Source of the DNA: Deferribacterales bacterium Deferri_01
GTDB taxonomy: Bacteria > Chrysiogenota > Deferribacteres > Deferribacterales > Geovibrionaceae
Assembly: GCA_001603805.1 (NCBI GenBank)
Contig: LUZY01000003.1
Span: 124,001 to 188,000 of the forward strand
DNA length: 64,000 nt
Direction: 5' to 3'
The position numbers and the translations under genes are program-made. The notes beneath the pieces are model-generated. The model saw nothing but the letters and a program-made list of their open reading frames with translations. It ran no database searches and was not told the DNA's origin. Shown here one piece after another: positions 8,472 to 16,685 of the stretch; position 1 is the first letter of the stretch, and each line of letters starts with the position of its first letter.

Positions 8472-9498
8472 ACATCTTTTAAAAGTGCCTTTCGGCAGGC
8501 TTCTTCAGGAGCATCCATACGCAGGAGACTATTTCCGCTCAATCGGCTTATCGTGGAAGGACAGCCTTCAGACTCCGGAACAGCTTATTGAATCCGTGGA
8601 AGAAGAAACTATGGAGGATGCGGGACTTTCCCATGAGCAGATGCGCACGCACTTTCTGGAATTTATGGCGCAGGCAGCGGAGCTGATGAAAAACTCAAAA
8701 CGCAGACTTTCATCACTGACCATAATCGGCGGAACAGATAAAAACGGGCGTGAGGAAAATGTTGAGATAGAACTTTGTCCAGGGGATATTATGTGTATTG
8801 TCGGCCCTACCGGATCCGGCAAAAGCCGTCTTCTGGCTGATATTGAATGCTTTGCACAGAAGGACACACCGACAGGCAGAACAATCCTCATCGACGGCAA
8901 TAAACCCACGCAGAACGAACGCTTCCGCTTTGAGAACAAGCTTGTTGCACAGCTTTCCCAGAACATGAACTTTGTGGTGGATCTGAATGTGGAGAGTTTT
9001 GTCGCCATGCATGCTTCAAGCCGGATGGTTGTGGATATAGATTCTACTGTTCAGTCTGTCATAGAGTGCGCCAACGAGCTTGCCGGAGAAAAATTTGAGC
9101 GCAAAACTGCTCTTACCCAGCTTTCCGGCGGTCAGTCACGGGCGCTTATGATAGCAGATACGGCTCTTTTAAGCTCATCACCCATTGTCCTGATAGATGA
9201 GATAGAAAACGCCGGAGTAGACAGAAAGAAAGCCTTAGAACTTCTTGTTAGAAAAGAGAAAATTGTCCTGATGTCCACCCATGATCCGATTCTGGCTCTG
9301 ATGGGTAACAGACGTATAGCGATCAGCAACGGAGGCATTGCCGCTTTGATCGATACAGAAGGGAAGGAAAAAGAAAATCTCGCTGTTCTGGAAGAGTTTG
9401 ACGCTAAAATACTTGAAATAAGAAATATGCTGAGATCCGGCAAAAAAATAGATTTTGAACTGGGTGAGTTTCTCGGACTCGCAGAGAAAACCGTTTGA
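8464..9498 (+). CDS. Soluble ABC-type ATPase with extra N-terminal helical domain
   Basis: The first roughly 80 of 344 residues form a helical domain (KVPFGRLLQEHPYAGDYF) reminiscent of the DUF1858-like segment in the operon's first protein. An ABC nucleotide-binding domain follows: Walker A GPTGSGKS, signature LSGGQSRALMIAD, Walker B IVLIDEIENAG and switch His in MSTHDP. No membrane segment is seen, and the operon encodes no permease. It is therefore either an ATPase borrowing a permease from elsewhere or, more likely to me, a soluble ABC machine in cofactor or metal handling. The ATG overlaps the GTPase gene by eight bases. Family assignment is firm, function is not. Confidence 0.8.
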   Translation: MGKHLLKVPFGRLLQEHPYAGDYFRSIGLSWKDSLQTPEQLIESVEEETMEDAGLSHEQMRTHFLEFMAQAAELMKNSKRRLSSLTIIGGTDKNGREENVEIELCPGDIMCIVGPTGSGKSRLLADIECFAQKDTPTGRTILIDGNKPTQNERFRFENKLVAQLSQNMNFVVDLNVESFVAMHASSRMVVDIDSTVQSVIECANELAGEKFERKTALTQLSGGQSRALMIADTALLSSSPIVLIDEIENAGVDRKKALELLVRKEKIVLMSTHDPILALMGNRRIAISNGGIAALIDTEGKEKENLAVLEEFDAKILEIRNMLRSGKKIDFELGEFLGLAEKTV

Positions 9499-9509
9499 GG
9501 TGAATCAAT

Positions 9510-10124
9510 ATGCCGAACAGGGCGCATGAATTTGATGCCATAGCCGATGAGGTTTTTGCTCCTCTTTATCCTGTTGTTGCGGAACAGATTCTGAAAATCA
9601 CAGGAAAAGAGAGCGGAACATGCCTTGATATAGGCTGCGGCGGCGGTCATCTGGGGCTTGAGATAGCTCGCATGGCCGACATGCGCCTTATTCTGGCTGA
9701 TATCTCTGCTGATGCCATAAACCTCGCACGGAAAAGAGTTGGCAGCTGGGGTTTTTCGTCTATTGCAGAAGCTCTTGTGGCAGGTGTTCACAGTCTGCCT
9801 TTTGCTGACGGCTCGTTCGATCTTATCGTGAGCCGCAGTTCTGTGTGGTTCTGGGAGGATCATCTGGGTGCTTTCGGTGAGTTGATGCGTGTTCTTGCTC
9901 CGGGCGGGATAATATTCATCGGAAGCGGCTTCGGCAAACAGAGGGTCAAACAGGCTATCATAGAAAAAATGCGGGAAAGAAACCCCGAATGGCCTAAGAA
10001 GGTCAAGAAAAGAACAGGCATTGACCACACTCCGCAGACTCTGGCTGACACATTCAACCAGCTCGGCGGTCTTACGGAAATTTTTCAGAATGACTGCGGC
10101 GGGTGGGTAATCTGCCGTAAATAG
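9510..10124 (+). CDS. Class I SAM-dependent methyltransferase
   Basis: This 204-residue Rossmann-fold methyltransferase shows motif I CLDIGCGGGHLGLEIA at about residues 34-49, an acidic ADIS at the end of strand 2, and the post-II region LPFADGSFDLIVSRSSVWFW typical of the UbiE/Methyltransf_11 group. There is no signal peptide. It lies 11 bases after the ABC ATPase with AGGTGAATCA in front, and is the last gene before a terminator at 10166. The substrate cannot be predicted. The operon suggests it acts with the GTPase, ATPase and cytosolic binding-protein homologue. Confidence 0.8.
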   Translation: MPNRAHEFDAIADEVFAPLYPVVAEQILKITGKESGTCLDIGCGGGHLGLEIARMADMRLILADISADAINLARKRVGSWGFSSIAEALVAGVHSLPFADGSFDLIVSRSSVWFWEDHLGAFGELMRVLAPGGIIFIGSGFGKQRVKQAIIEKMRERNPEWPKKVKKRTGIDHTPQTLADTFNQLGGLTEIFQNDCGGWVICRK

Positions 10125-10165
10125 AAACTATCCACAGAACTTCTGTTCCGGTAAAAAGATATGAA

Positions 10166-10200
10166 CCCCTTTCTGAAAAGGGGCTCATGTCTATGTTTTT
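10166..10200. terminator. Bidirectional terminator between the methyltransferase and catalase
   Basis: CCCCTTT (10166-10172), loop CTG, and AAAAGGGG (10176-10183) form a strong stem. A T-rich run (10196-10201) follows on the plus strand, and A-rich sequence before it gives a T-rich tail on the minus strand. It sits between two convergent genes. Confidence 0.7.
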
Positions 10201-10202
10201 TA

Positions 10203-11666
10203 TTATTTGACCTTTTTCATGTCGATCTTCATGGCTTCAGCTACGCCTTTTCCGTATGCAGGGTCTGCTTTCATGCAGTTTCCGATATGGCGGATTTTGA
10301 TTTCTTCCGGTGCGTCTCCCATTGCCCTTGCTGTGTTTTCAAACAGCACCTTCTGCTGTTTAGGCTTCATAAGCCTGAAGAGTATTCCGGGCTGAGTGAA
10401 GTAATCGTCATCATCCTCACGGAAATTCCAGTTCCACGCACCGCCCTGAAGCTCAAGCTCCGGTTCACGGAATTTAGGCTGTTCCTGCCATTCGCCGTAG
10501 CTGTTGGGCTCATAGTGCAGGGTTGAACCCTGATTGCCGTCAACACGCATTTGTCCGTCTCTGTGATAGCTGTGGAAGGGGCATCTGGGTGCATTAACAG
10601 GGATCTGGTGATGGTTTACACCGAGTCTGTAACGCTGTGTATCTCCATAGGAGAAAAGCCTTCCCTGGAGCATTTTATCAGGTGAAAAGCCGATTCCGGG
10701 AACAATGTTTGCAGGGTTAAACGCAGCCTGTTCAACATCCTGAAAGTAGTTTTCAGGGTTTTTATTCAACTCAAAATAACCTACTTCAATAAGGGGGAAC
10801 TCCTTTTTGTACCAAACTTTTGTAAGGTCAAACGGATTATAGGGTATTTTCTTTGCCTGATCTTCGGTCATGACCTGAATATACATTGTCCATTTGGGGA
10901 AGTCGCCTTTATCAATGCTTTCAAGTAAGTCTCTCTGGTGGCTTTCACGGCATTTGCCGATTACTTTTTCAGCCTCTTCGTCTGTGAGATTTTTTATTCC
11001 CTGCTGCGACACAAGGTGAAACTTTACCCAAACACGTTCGTTATTATCGTTTATCATACTGAAAGTGTGGCTTCCGAAGCCGTGCATATGGCGGTAGGAA
11101 AGGGGGATACCTCTCTCGCTCATCGTAATTGTAACCTGATGGAGCGCTTCAGGGAGGGATGTCCAGAAATCCCAGTTGTTCTTTGCACTTCTCATGTTTG
11201 TTCTGGGATCACGCTTAACAGCGTGGTTGAGGTCAGGAAATTTCAGCGGATCACGCAAGAAAAATACCGGAGTATTGTTGCCCACAAGATCCCAGTTGCC
11301 TTCTTCAGTGTAAAACTTCATGGCAAAACCACGGATATCTCTTTCGGCGTCTGCTGCGCCTCTTTCACCGGCAACGGTGGAGAACCTGACAAACATGTCA
11401 GTTTTTTTGCCTATTTTGGAGAATATTTTTGCTTTAGTGTACTTTGTTATATCATGTGTAACGGTAAAAGTGCCGAATGCGCCGGAGCCTTTGGCGTGCA
11501 TTCTTCTTTCAGGTATCACTTCCCTGTCAAAATGAGCAAGTTTTTCAAGAAACCATACATCCTGAAGCAGCATAGGACCACGGGGACCTGCGGTCTGAAC
11601 ATTCTGGTTGTCCACAACGGGTGCGCCTGCAACGGTTGTCAGCTTCTGTTTTTTCTTTTTGTCCAT
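10203..11666 (-). CDS. katA: Monofunctional haem catalase
   Basis: The 487-residue protein is a small-subunit haem catalase converting hydrogen peroxide to water and oxygen. The distal His is in [13 protein letters not shown] (His57), the distal Asn in [10 protein letters not shown], and the proximal haem-ligand Tyr in [12 protein letters not shown]; the length is right for clade 3. There is no signal peptide, so it acts in the cytoplasm. The start coincides with the last base of the upstream perR-like gene, so both are one transcript. A Per box lies upstream of perR, which predicts induction by peroxide. In an anaerobe with an oxygen-sensitive nitrogenase this is a plausible protective enzyme. 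Confidence 0.95.
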   Translation of the reverse strand: MDKKKKQKLTTVAGAPVVDNQNVQTAGPRGPMLLQDVWFLEKLAHFDREVIPERRMHAKGSGAFGTFTVTHDITKYTKAKIFSKIGKKTDMFVRFSTVAGERGAADAERDIRGFAMKFYTEEGNWDLVGNNTPVFFLRDPLKFPDLNHAVKRDPRTNMRSAKNNWDFWTSLPEALHQVTITMSERGIPLSYRHMHGFGSHTFSMINDNNERVWVKFHLVSQQGIKNLTDEEAEKVIGKCRESHQRDLLESIDKGDFPKWTMYIQVMTEDQAKKIPYNPFDLTKVWYKKEFPLIEVGYFELNKNPENYFQDVEQAAFNPANIVPGIGFSPDKMLQGRLFSYGDTQRYRLGVNHHQIPVNAPRCPFHSYHRDGQMRVDGNQGSTLHYEPNSYGEWQEQPKFREPELELQGGAWNWNFREDDDDYFTQPGILFRLMKPKQQKVLFENTARAMGDAPEEIKIRHIGNCMKADPAYGKGVAEAMKIDMKKVK

Positions 11667-12100
11667 TACTCTGCCTCCTTAACTTTCTCTTTTCTGCATT
11701 TCGGGCATACGCCTTTGAAATAAACATCTCTGTCTTTTATGGTGAATCCGTTTAGGTCATCAGCGGGAAAGTCATCTATATTGATCCTGAAGTTGAAAAT
11801 TTCTCCGCAGGATTCGCATTTGAAATGTCCGTGAGTTTTCATAACTATGTCATACCTTATTTCATTCTCCTCGATATTCAGCATACGTACCAGACCGGCC
11901 GCCAGAAAGAGATTCAGAGTATTGTAAACGGTTGTTTTTGAGAGTGACGGAATTTCAGGATGAAGATCGTTATAAATCTTTTCCACCGTAGGGTGGCAGA
12001 GGTTCTCTTTCATATAAGCCAGTATCCGCACTCTTTGTATTGAGGGTCTGATGTTTCTTTCCGATAATTCTTTCGCAGTTTCTTCAAGGCTGATTTTCAT
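11666..12100 (-). CDS. perR: PerR-type peroxide-sensing Fur-family repressor
   Basis: The 144-residue protein has an N-terminal winged helix and a C-terminal dimerisation domain with two structural zinc pairs (CESC near residue 95 and CPKC near 134). The regulatory-site residues look like PerR: His36, Asp84, His90 and His92 ([12 protein letters not shown]) correspond to B. subtilis His37, Asp85, His91 and His93. Metal-catalysed oxidation of such a His releases DNA. AAGGA precedes the ATG. It is co-transcribed with katA, and a box at 12132-12146 suggests it represses itself and the catalase. Fur or Zur is less likely given the catalase partner and site. Confidence 0.85.
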   Translation of the reverse strand: MKISLEETAKELSERNIRPSIQRVRILAYMKENLCHPTVEKIYNDLHPEIPSLSKTTVYNTLNLFLAAGLVRMLNIEENEIRYDIVMKTHGHFKCESCGEIFNFRINIDDFPADDLNGFTIKDRDVYFKGVCPKCRKEKVKEAE

Positions 12101-12131
12101 TATTTCCTTCTTGATTATAATGAAAACAAAT

Positions 12132-12146
12132 TTGTAATCATTATAA
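12132..12146. promoter_or_regulatory. Per box upstream of perR-katA
   Basis: TTGTAATCATTATAA matches the PerR consensus TTATAATNATTATAA at all but one defined position. It lies 32 bases before the perR start codon, with a second partial TTATAAT half-site at 12115-12121. The position fits autorepression relieved by peroxide. Confidence 0.7.
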
Positions 12147-12302
12147 ATTAATATTAATTGTTGATTTCTACGCAGTCAAGCAAATCTGAGTAAATTACTA
12201 AATTTATTTTAGCAGATCAAAACAGATGTAACCCAGACAAAAGATTTATCGTCTAAACGGATATCAGGCAGGATGCCGAATAATACTTCAGGGAGGATGA
12301 CA

Positions 12303-13037
12303 ATGATAATTTCTGCTTCAAGCGGTCTTTATGAAAGCCTGAAAATCAGCGGGCTGACTCAGGTTTCTTCCGGTTCAAAAACAGAAGAAAACAGTCAGAA
12401 CAGCCGTTTTGCTTCGCTATCATCTGTTGATAAAACAGATATAAGCGTCACGGGAAGCTTTATGGTTAATATGCCCGATGAACTTCAGACCGACATGGAA
12501 GATTTCAGAAACTCTGTAAAGGAAGCAGCAGAAAGTGAAGAGGAGTTCGACGCAGAAAGCGTTGCGGAATCAGCCTCTGATGAACTCAAAGCCTATGCCG
12601 AGGAGCAGGGGATAAGCCTTGCTGAACTGGCGCAGGAAGGAAAGGAACTGTATGAGAATGCGCCTGCTGAAGGTATGTACGGAATGCAGGGCGGAAAACC
12701 TCCTATGGGCGGCGGGATGCCCCCAATGGGAGGAGGCATGCCTCCTATGAGTGAGTCTGAGGAAAGTTCTGATGATACTCTTCTGAGCCTTCTGGAAGCT
12801 CTTGCCGAAGCCTGCGAAGAATCAGCAGCCGACACAACAGTAAGCATCACCGGCACTGATGATGCTGAAGAAGCTGAAGAAACGGCTGAAACAGCAGCAG
12901 CAGAAAACAGTCAGGATCAAATGACTGAAATGCTTATGAGCGCACTGGAAAAGATGACCTCAACTGATGAAGGGGAAGGTTCTTTTGATTTCAGGTACTC
13001 AAGGATGATGAATTCGCTTCTTTTCGGCGAGGCGTAA
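12303..13037 (+). CDS. Acidic protein with Met/Pro/Gly repeat, function unknown
   Basis: I do not recognise a family. The protein (244 residues) has no signal peptide and is very rich in Glu, Ala and Ser. Near residues 120-140 it carries a low-complexity segment made of three GG(K/M)PPM units (PPMGGGMPPMGGGMPPM). Met-rich repeats of this kind can bind copper or mediate interactions, but that is inference. I start at 12303 because GGGAGG lies six bases upstream; the in-frame ATG at 12297 abuts that site. A hairpin follows at 13092, so it is probably a single-gene unit. The neighbouring metal-response-like genes, one with a similar Pro-Met-Gly tail, make a shared envelope-stress or metal theme possible. 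Confidence 0.65.
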   Translation: MIISASSGLYESLKISGLTQVSSGSKTEENSQNSRFASLSSVDKTDISVTGSFMVNMPDELQTDMEDFRNSVKEAAESEEEFDAESVAESASDELKAYAEEQGISLAELAQEGKELYENAPAEGMYGMQGGKPPMGGGMPPMGGGMPPMSESEESSDDTLLSLLEALAEACEESAADTTVSITGTDDAEEAEETAETAAAENSQDQMTEMLMSALEKMTSTDEGEGSFDFRYSRMMNSLLFGEA

Positions 13038-13091
13038 GGATTAATGACAGTTAAAGACGCAGATTCGGACAGGATGCACACCAACCCGTAG

Positions 13092-13123
13092 GGGCGGCAG
13101 GAAACAGCAGCAGCCTGCCGCCC
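13092..13123. terminator. GC-rich hairpin after the Met/Pro-rich gene
   Basis: GGGCGGCAGG (13092-13101) and CCTGCCGCCC (13114-13123) form a perfect ten-pair stem with a 12-base loop. No T-run follows, so it is either a weak terminator or an mRNA-stabilising structure before the sigma-factor gene. Confidence 0.5.
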
Positions 13124-13179
13124 TGAAATAAACTTTATATTGACTGATAAGGGCAATAAGCGGAAGAATGATATATTGA

Positions 13180-13788
13180 ATGAACAACAGCACTGTGCGT
13201 GATATTTCCGATGAAGAGCTGATAAAAAGGCTTATCTGCGGGGAATACGAATATTTTAAAACCTTTATCAAGAGGTTCGAGTCACTGGTTTTTGAAACAG
13301 TGGGAAGGCATGTTCCGGAGGATATAACCGAGGATATTGCACAGGAAGTTTTTATAAAGGTTTTTAAGTCTTTGAAAACATTGGATAATCACGAAAAGAT
13401 AAAGGGCTGGCTAAAAAAAGTGAGCATAAACTGCTGCTGTGATTACTGGCGGCGTGAATACAGAAAAAATGAAATGTCTCTCAGCAGCCTGAACAATGAC
13501 GGCGGAAACCTTCTGGAAAAGCTTGAATCTGAAAGCGCAGGAGACGAATTTGAGAGGAAGAGGAGGCAGCTCCACCTTAGGATGATTTTGGACAGGGCGA
13601 TGCTTTCTCTTTCTCCGAAAGACAGAATATTGATGGAACTGGTATATTTTGACGGTGTATCCGCTTCTGAAGCAGCGGAAATGATGAACATGACAAAGGC
13701 AGGGGTAAAGGTCCGAACCTTCCGTGCCAAGAAAAAACTTTCAGACGCACTTAAGAAAATGGGAATCAGGGACAGTAACTATGAATAA
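13180..13788 (+). CDS. ECF-type RNA polymerase sigma factor
   Basis: The 202-residue sigma-70 family protein has region 2 (DITEDIAQEVFIKVFKSL, WLKKVSINCCCDYWRR) and region 4 (LSPKDRILMELVYFDGVSASEAAEMM, then a helix-turn-helix ending TFRAKKKL). Regions 1 and 3 are missing, as in extracytoplasmic-function sigmas. Its end overlaps a 93-residue membrane protein by eight bases, and a periplasmic sensor follows. This order resembles the CnrH/CnrY/CnrX nickel-cobalt and copper-zinc signalling modules, where the membrane protein sequesters the sigma until the sensor binds metal. The target promoters are unknown; the nearby efflux operons are obvious candidates. Confidence 0.85.
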   Translation: MNNSTVRDISDEELIKRLICGEYEYFKTFIKRFESLVFETVGRHVPEDITEDIAQEVFIKVFKSLKTLDNHEKIKGWLKKVSINCCCDYWRREYRKNEMSLSSLNNDGGNLLEKLESESAGDEFERKRRQLHLRMILDRAMLSLSPKDRILMELVYFDGVSASEAAEMMNMTKAGVKVRTFRAKKKLSDALKKMGIRDSNYE

Positions 13789-14062
13789 TGAAAAATTGAT
13801 ATCAGAGTTTGGCGATGCCAGCAGAGCATTCAGGAAAACTGTTCCTGATGAATACTTTGCGGAAAAGACATACAGAAAAGCCATTGAAAGCAAGCAGGAT
13901 TTACCATTTGCAGCTATGAAATCTCCGGCATTTGCTGTTCTTGTGCCTGTTCTGTGCGTTCTTGTGGCTGTTTTCTTTATAACAGAAAACTATATGGTGC
14001 AGGAAAAAGCGGTTTACCTTATGGAACTGCTTGTAACCGGTGTTTCCGGCGTTGTTATATAG
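13781..14062 (+). CDS. Small single-pass membrane protein, probable anti-sigma factor
   Basis: The protein has 93 residues: a cytoplasmic N-terminal part of about 48, one hydrophobic helix (about residues 49-67, VLVPVLCVLVAVFF), and a short periplasmic tail. The ATG overlaps the sigma gene by eight bases, which implies translational coupling. No known anti-sigma motif is evident by eye. Size, topology and position match the CnrY class of anti-sigma factors, so I infer that it holds the ECF sigma at the membrane. An upstream in-frame start exists but would overlap the sigma gene by 65 bases with no ribosome site. Confidence 0.65.
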   Translation: MNNEKLISEFGDASRAFRKTVPDEYFAEKTYRKAIESKQDLPFAAMKSPAFAVLVPVLCVLVAVFFITENYMVQEKAVYLMELLVTGVSGVVI

Positions 14063-14069
14063 GTTTGAC

Positions 14070-14477
14070 ATGAAAAGAGTATTTTATATAAGCATTATTT
14101 TTCTGATAGGTTTTGTGACGGGTGCTACTGCAATGAATATATTCCGCATAGCGCAGTTTCACCACATGCGTAAGGAACCGCATAACATAGCGGAAAAGAT
14201 ACATTCAACTCTGGAGAGAGAGCTTAAGCTTGCTCCAGAACAGTCCGCAGAGGTCAGGCGTATTCTTGAGGAAGCACGCCCGCAGGCGGATGCTTTACGT
14301 GAAAAAACTAAAGCAGAGGCCGATAGAATTTTTGAAGAAGCCTTTAGCAAGATGGACAAGATTCTTGATGACGGGCAGATGAAAAAGCTGATTCAGCTCC
14401 ATGAAAGATTTAAAAATAATCCTCCGCCACCTCCGCCTATGGGCGGTTTTCCGCCTCCGCCGCCGGACAGACCCTAG
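14070..14477 (+). CDS. Membrane-anchored CpxP/Spy/CnrX-like periplasmic sensor
   Basis: The 135-residue protein starts with an uncleaved-looking signal anchor (residues 4-22), followed by a His-rich stretch (FHHMRKEPHNIAEKIH). A helical domain with the family signature follows (LKLAPEQSAEVRRILEEARP), and a proline-rich tail (PPPPPPMGGFPPPPPDRP). Proteins of this family act as periplasmic chaperones (Spy/CpxP) or as metal sensors tied to ECF sigmas (CnrX). The His-rich juxtamembrane segment and the preceding sigma and membrane genes favour CnrX-like sensing. I start at 14070 (MKRVFY), since the longer in-frame reading overlaps the preceding gene. It is convergent with the histidine kinase, overlapping its 3' end by four bases. 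Confidence 0.7.
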   Translation: MKRVFYISIIFLIGFVTGATAMNIFRIAQFHHMRKEPHNIAEKIHSTLERELKLAPEQSAEVRRILEEARPQADALREKTKAEADRIFEEAFSKMDKILDDGQMKKLIQLHERFKNNPPPPPPMGGFPPPPPDRP

Positions 14478-15850
14478 GATTTTACCGGCAGTTTTAATGT
14501 AACTTTGAGACCTTCTTCTGTGTTGGATGCCGATATTGTTCCTTCATGAAGATCCACGGCACGCTTGGCTATAGCGAGACCAAGCCCGGTTCCTCCGGTT
14601 TGTCTGTCTCTGTCGGCATTTTCCCTGAAAAACGGGATAAAAATTTTCTCCAGGTTATCTTCATGGACACCATGTCCGTCATCAGTAACTTCCACAGTGA
14701 CAAAATATTCATCGGCGCTGACATTTATTTCAATTTTTCCTTTTGAATAGCGCAGAGAGTTTCTCACAACATTCTCAATGGCGCTCGAAAGAAGTCTTTT
14801 GTTACCATATATTTTGTAGCAGATGCACCCGCTGTATAAGATTTTTTTCCCTGACGCTTCCGCTTCAAAGTGGAAATCAGGCATGAGGCTTTCAATAAGC
14901 CCGCAGATATCAAAATGTTCAAACCTGATCTGTTTATCCGTACAGTCTGAAACTGCCTTGAGATCAGATATCATTGCGCCCATCCTGTTCCATTCGGTTT
15001 CAATGCGGTTCAGAAGTTTGGCGGTGGGCTGATCGGATTTTGCCAAAGCCAGTTCAATGGCAAGTCTCATCCTTGTGAGGGGTGAGCGGAGTTCATGGGA
15101 TATGTCTCTGAACATTCTGATCTGCTGCTGTCTGTTTTCTTCCAGACGTTCAGCCATCTGCATAAACTTGTGTGCAAGCTCACCGAATTCATCGTTTCTG
15201 TGCGCAACATTGCTTAGGGAAATATCAAACGAACCTTTGGCTATTTTGTCCGAAGCCACATTAATTTCCTTAAGAGGAACAGTAAAGTGCCTCGCCAGAT
15301 AGAAACTGATTAGTGAAATAATGATTATATGAAGGAGTATTTCCTGTGAATATTCCTTTATCCATGCCATAGCGACTGTTTTTCTTTCAGGGCGGCTGAA
15401 AACCAGAATAAGATACTTCACCTTGTCATTTGAATTGCCGGCATCATCAAGGAGAATATATCCGTTTATAATTTCACTTTCATTTATCTGCCTTACAACA
15501 CGGAGCTTTTGTTTATGCAGTGTTGTGACTGTTTCCTTAACTTCGTCACGAAACGACTGCCCTGTCAGTTCTTCAAGGCTACTGTTGAAAAGGTAGCCTT
15601 TTGTTTTAGAAGCTGCAGATTTCTTTATGGTGTATTTTATGAAGCTATCGGCATCCATTGACTTATATTTATCAGAGAGAAGGATGCTTAAATTAATTTC
15701 GTTTGAATGCTGTGCCTTTATGCTGAGGATTCTGACAAAATCCTTGTCTGACATTACATAAAGAAAAATGCTGAAAACACTGAATGCTATGAGGCTTATC
15801 CAGAAGGATATAAAGATCTTGAGGAATATTCCGCCTTTAACAAGTTTCAA
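14474..15850 (-). CDS. CpxA-like membrane sensor histidine kinase
   Basis: The protein has 458 residues with two membrane helices (about 12-32 and 170-190) flanking a periplasmic domain. HAMP, HisKA and HATPase_c domains follow: phospho-acceptor His in RDISHELRSPLTRMR, N-box ENVVRNSLRYS, G1 DDGHGV, F-box FIPFFR, G2 GGTGLGLA. It starts with TTG at 15848-15850, which overlaps the response-regulator stop (TTGA) and has GAGG upstream inside that gene. The HAMP-HisKA organisation resembles CpxA/EnvZ. Its neighbours, a CpxP-like sensor on one side and an RND efflux operon on the other, suggest envelope or toxicant stress signalling. Confidence 0.88.
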   Translation of the reverse strand: MKLVKGGIFLKIFISFWISLIAFSVFSIFLYVMSDKDFVRILSIKAQHSNEINLSILLSDKYKSMDADSFIKYTIKKSAASKTKGYLFNSSLEELTGQSFRDEVKETVTTLHKQKLRVVRQINESEIINGYILLDDAGNSNDKVKYLILVFSRPERKTVAMAWIKEYSQEILLHIIIISLISFYLARHFTVPLKEINVASDKIAKGSFDISLSNVAHRNDEFGELAHKFMQMAERLEENRQQQIRMFRDISHELRSPLTRMRLAIELALAKSDQPTAKLLNRIETEWNRMGAMISDLKAVSDCTDKQIRFEHFDICGLIESLMPDFHFEAEASGKKILYSGCICYKIYGNKRLLSSAIENVVRNSLRYSKGKIEINVSADEYFVTVEVTDDGHGVHEDNLEKIFIPFFRENADRDRQTGGTGLGLAIAKRAVDLHEGTISASNTEEGLKVTLKLPVKS

Positions 15851-16533
15851 TTCTTAACCTCTGCGGTGAGAATGTAGCCTGCGCCTCTTATGCTTTTGAT
15901 TGAATCCGTACTGCCTATTTTTTTCCTTATATTGCTTATATGAACATCAATACTGCGGTCAAATGAGTTAAGCTCTCTTTCAAAAACAAATTTGGAAATA
16001 TCATCCCTGCTGACTGTTTTTCCTGGGTTCCGCATAAGCATTTCAAGGATCTGGAACTCTGCGGAGGTAAGAGGAACTTCCTCTCCGTCAACATAAGCAT
16101 TCAGCAGAGCAGTGTTAATACGCAGATTTCCTGCTTCAATTATATCGCCGGTGGAGGAGCGTCCGGTACGCCGGAGAATAGCTTTAATCCTGACTATCAG
16201 TTCACGGGGGTTGAAAGGTTTGGGGAGGTAGTCGTCCGCTCCGTTTTCTATACCGGATATTCTGTCGCCTTCCTCACCTCTGGCTGTGAGCATAAAAACC
16301 GGAGTGTCATTGGTTTTTCGGAGTTTGCGGAGGATGGTGAAGCCGTCCATCCCTGGGAGCATTACGTCTAATATTATAAGAGAAAAGTTTCCGTTTGCAG
16401 CTTTTTCAAGCCCTTTTACACCTTCATGGACACTTTCCACAAGGAAGCCTTCCTCACCGAGATAGGTTTCAAGAAGTTCGCAAAGTTCTTTATCATCATC
16501 TATGATTAGTATATTTGCATTTATAAAATTCAT
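15847..16533 (-). CDS. OmpR/CpxR-family response regulator
   Basis: The receiver domain holds the acidic pair IIDDDKEL, phospho-acceptor Asp in LDVMLPGMDG and Lys in LPKPFNPREL. The C-terminal winged helix is of the OmpR type (LTSAEFQILEMLMRNPGKTVSRD, IRGAGYIL). Length from the ATG at 16533 is 228 residues; an in-frame ATG at 16569 adds twelve hydrophobic residues unlike the family. The stop overlaps the kinase start, so the pair is an operon. A GTAAA-N5-GTAAA box 67 bases upstream of this start lies between this gene and the efflux operon and could serve both directions. Confidence 0.88.
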   Translation of the reverse strand: MNFINANILIIDDDKELCELLETYLGEEGFLVESVHEGVKGLEKAANGNFSLIILDVMLPGMDGFTILRKLRKTNDTPVFMLTARGEEGDRISGIENGADDYLPKPFNPRELIVRIKAILRRTGRSSTGDIIEAGNLRINTALLNAYVDGEEVPLTSAEFQILEMLMRNPGKTVSRDDISKFVFERELNSFDRSIDVHISNIRKKIGSTDSIKSIRGAGYILTAEVKN

Positions 16534-16599
16534 AAATACAATTATAAAAGTAAACTGTAATAAAATCACGTTAATTTACGTTAAGCGTGCTGACGCTGC

Positions 16600-16614
16600 T
16601 TTACAAAAATTTAC
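16600..16614 (-). promoter_or_regulatory. CpxR-type tandem box in the divergent regulator/efflux intergenic region
   Basis: Read on the minus strand this is GTAAA-N5-GTAAA (plus strand TTTAC, AAAAA, TTTAC), the consensus recalled for E. coli CpxR. Nearby, ACGTTAA is directly repeated with a ten-base period (16568-16584), also typical of OmpR-family binding. The location between the regulator gene and the efflux operon supports direct control of both. Confidence 0.55.
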
Positions 16615-16685
16615 CAAGCAGTTAAGACTTTTTTTCTGTAAACGGGTCAATGTAGTGTAAAGTTTTATTATTCCGCAGGGATGGG

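Noticed and set aside
10938-11723. 261-residue plus-strand frame opposite katA and perR
   Set aside because: Antisense to two well-conserved genes, with no recognisable protein features and no ribosome site.
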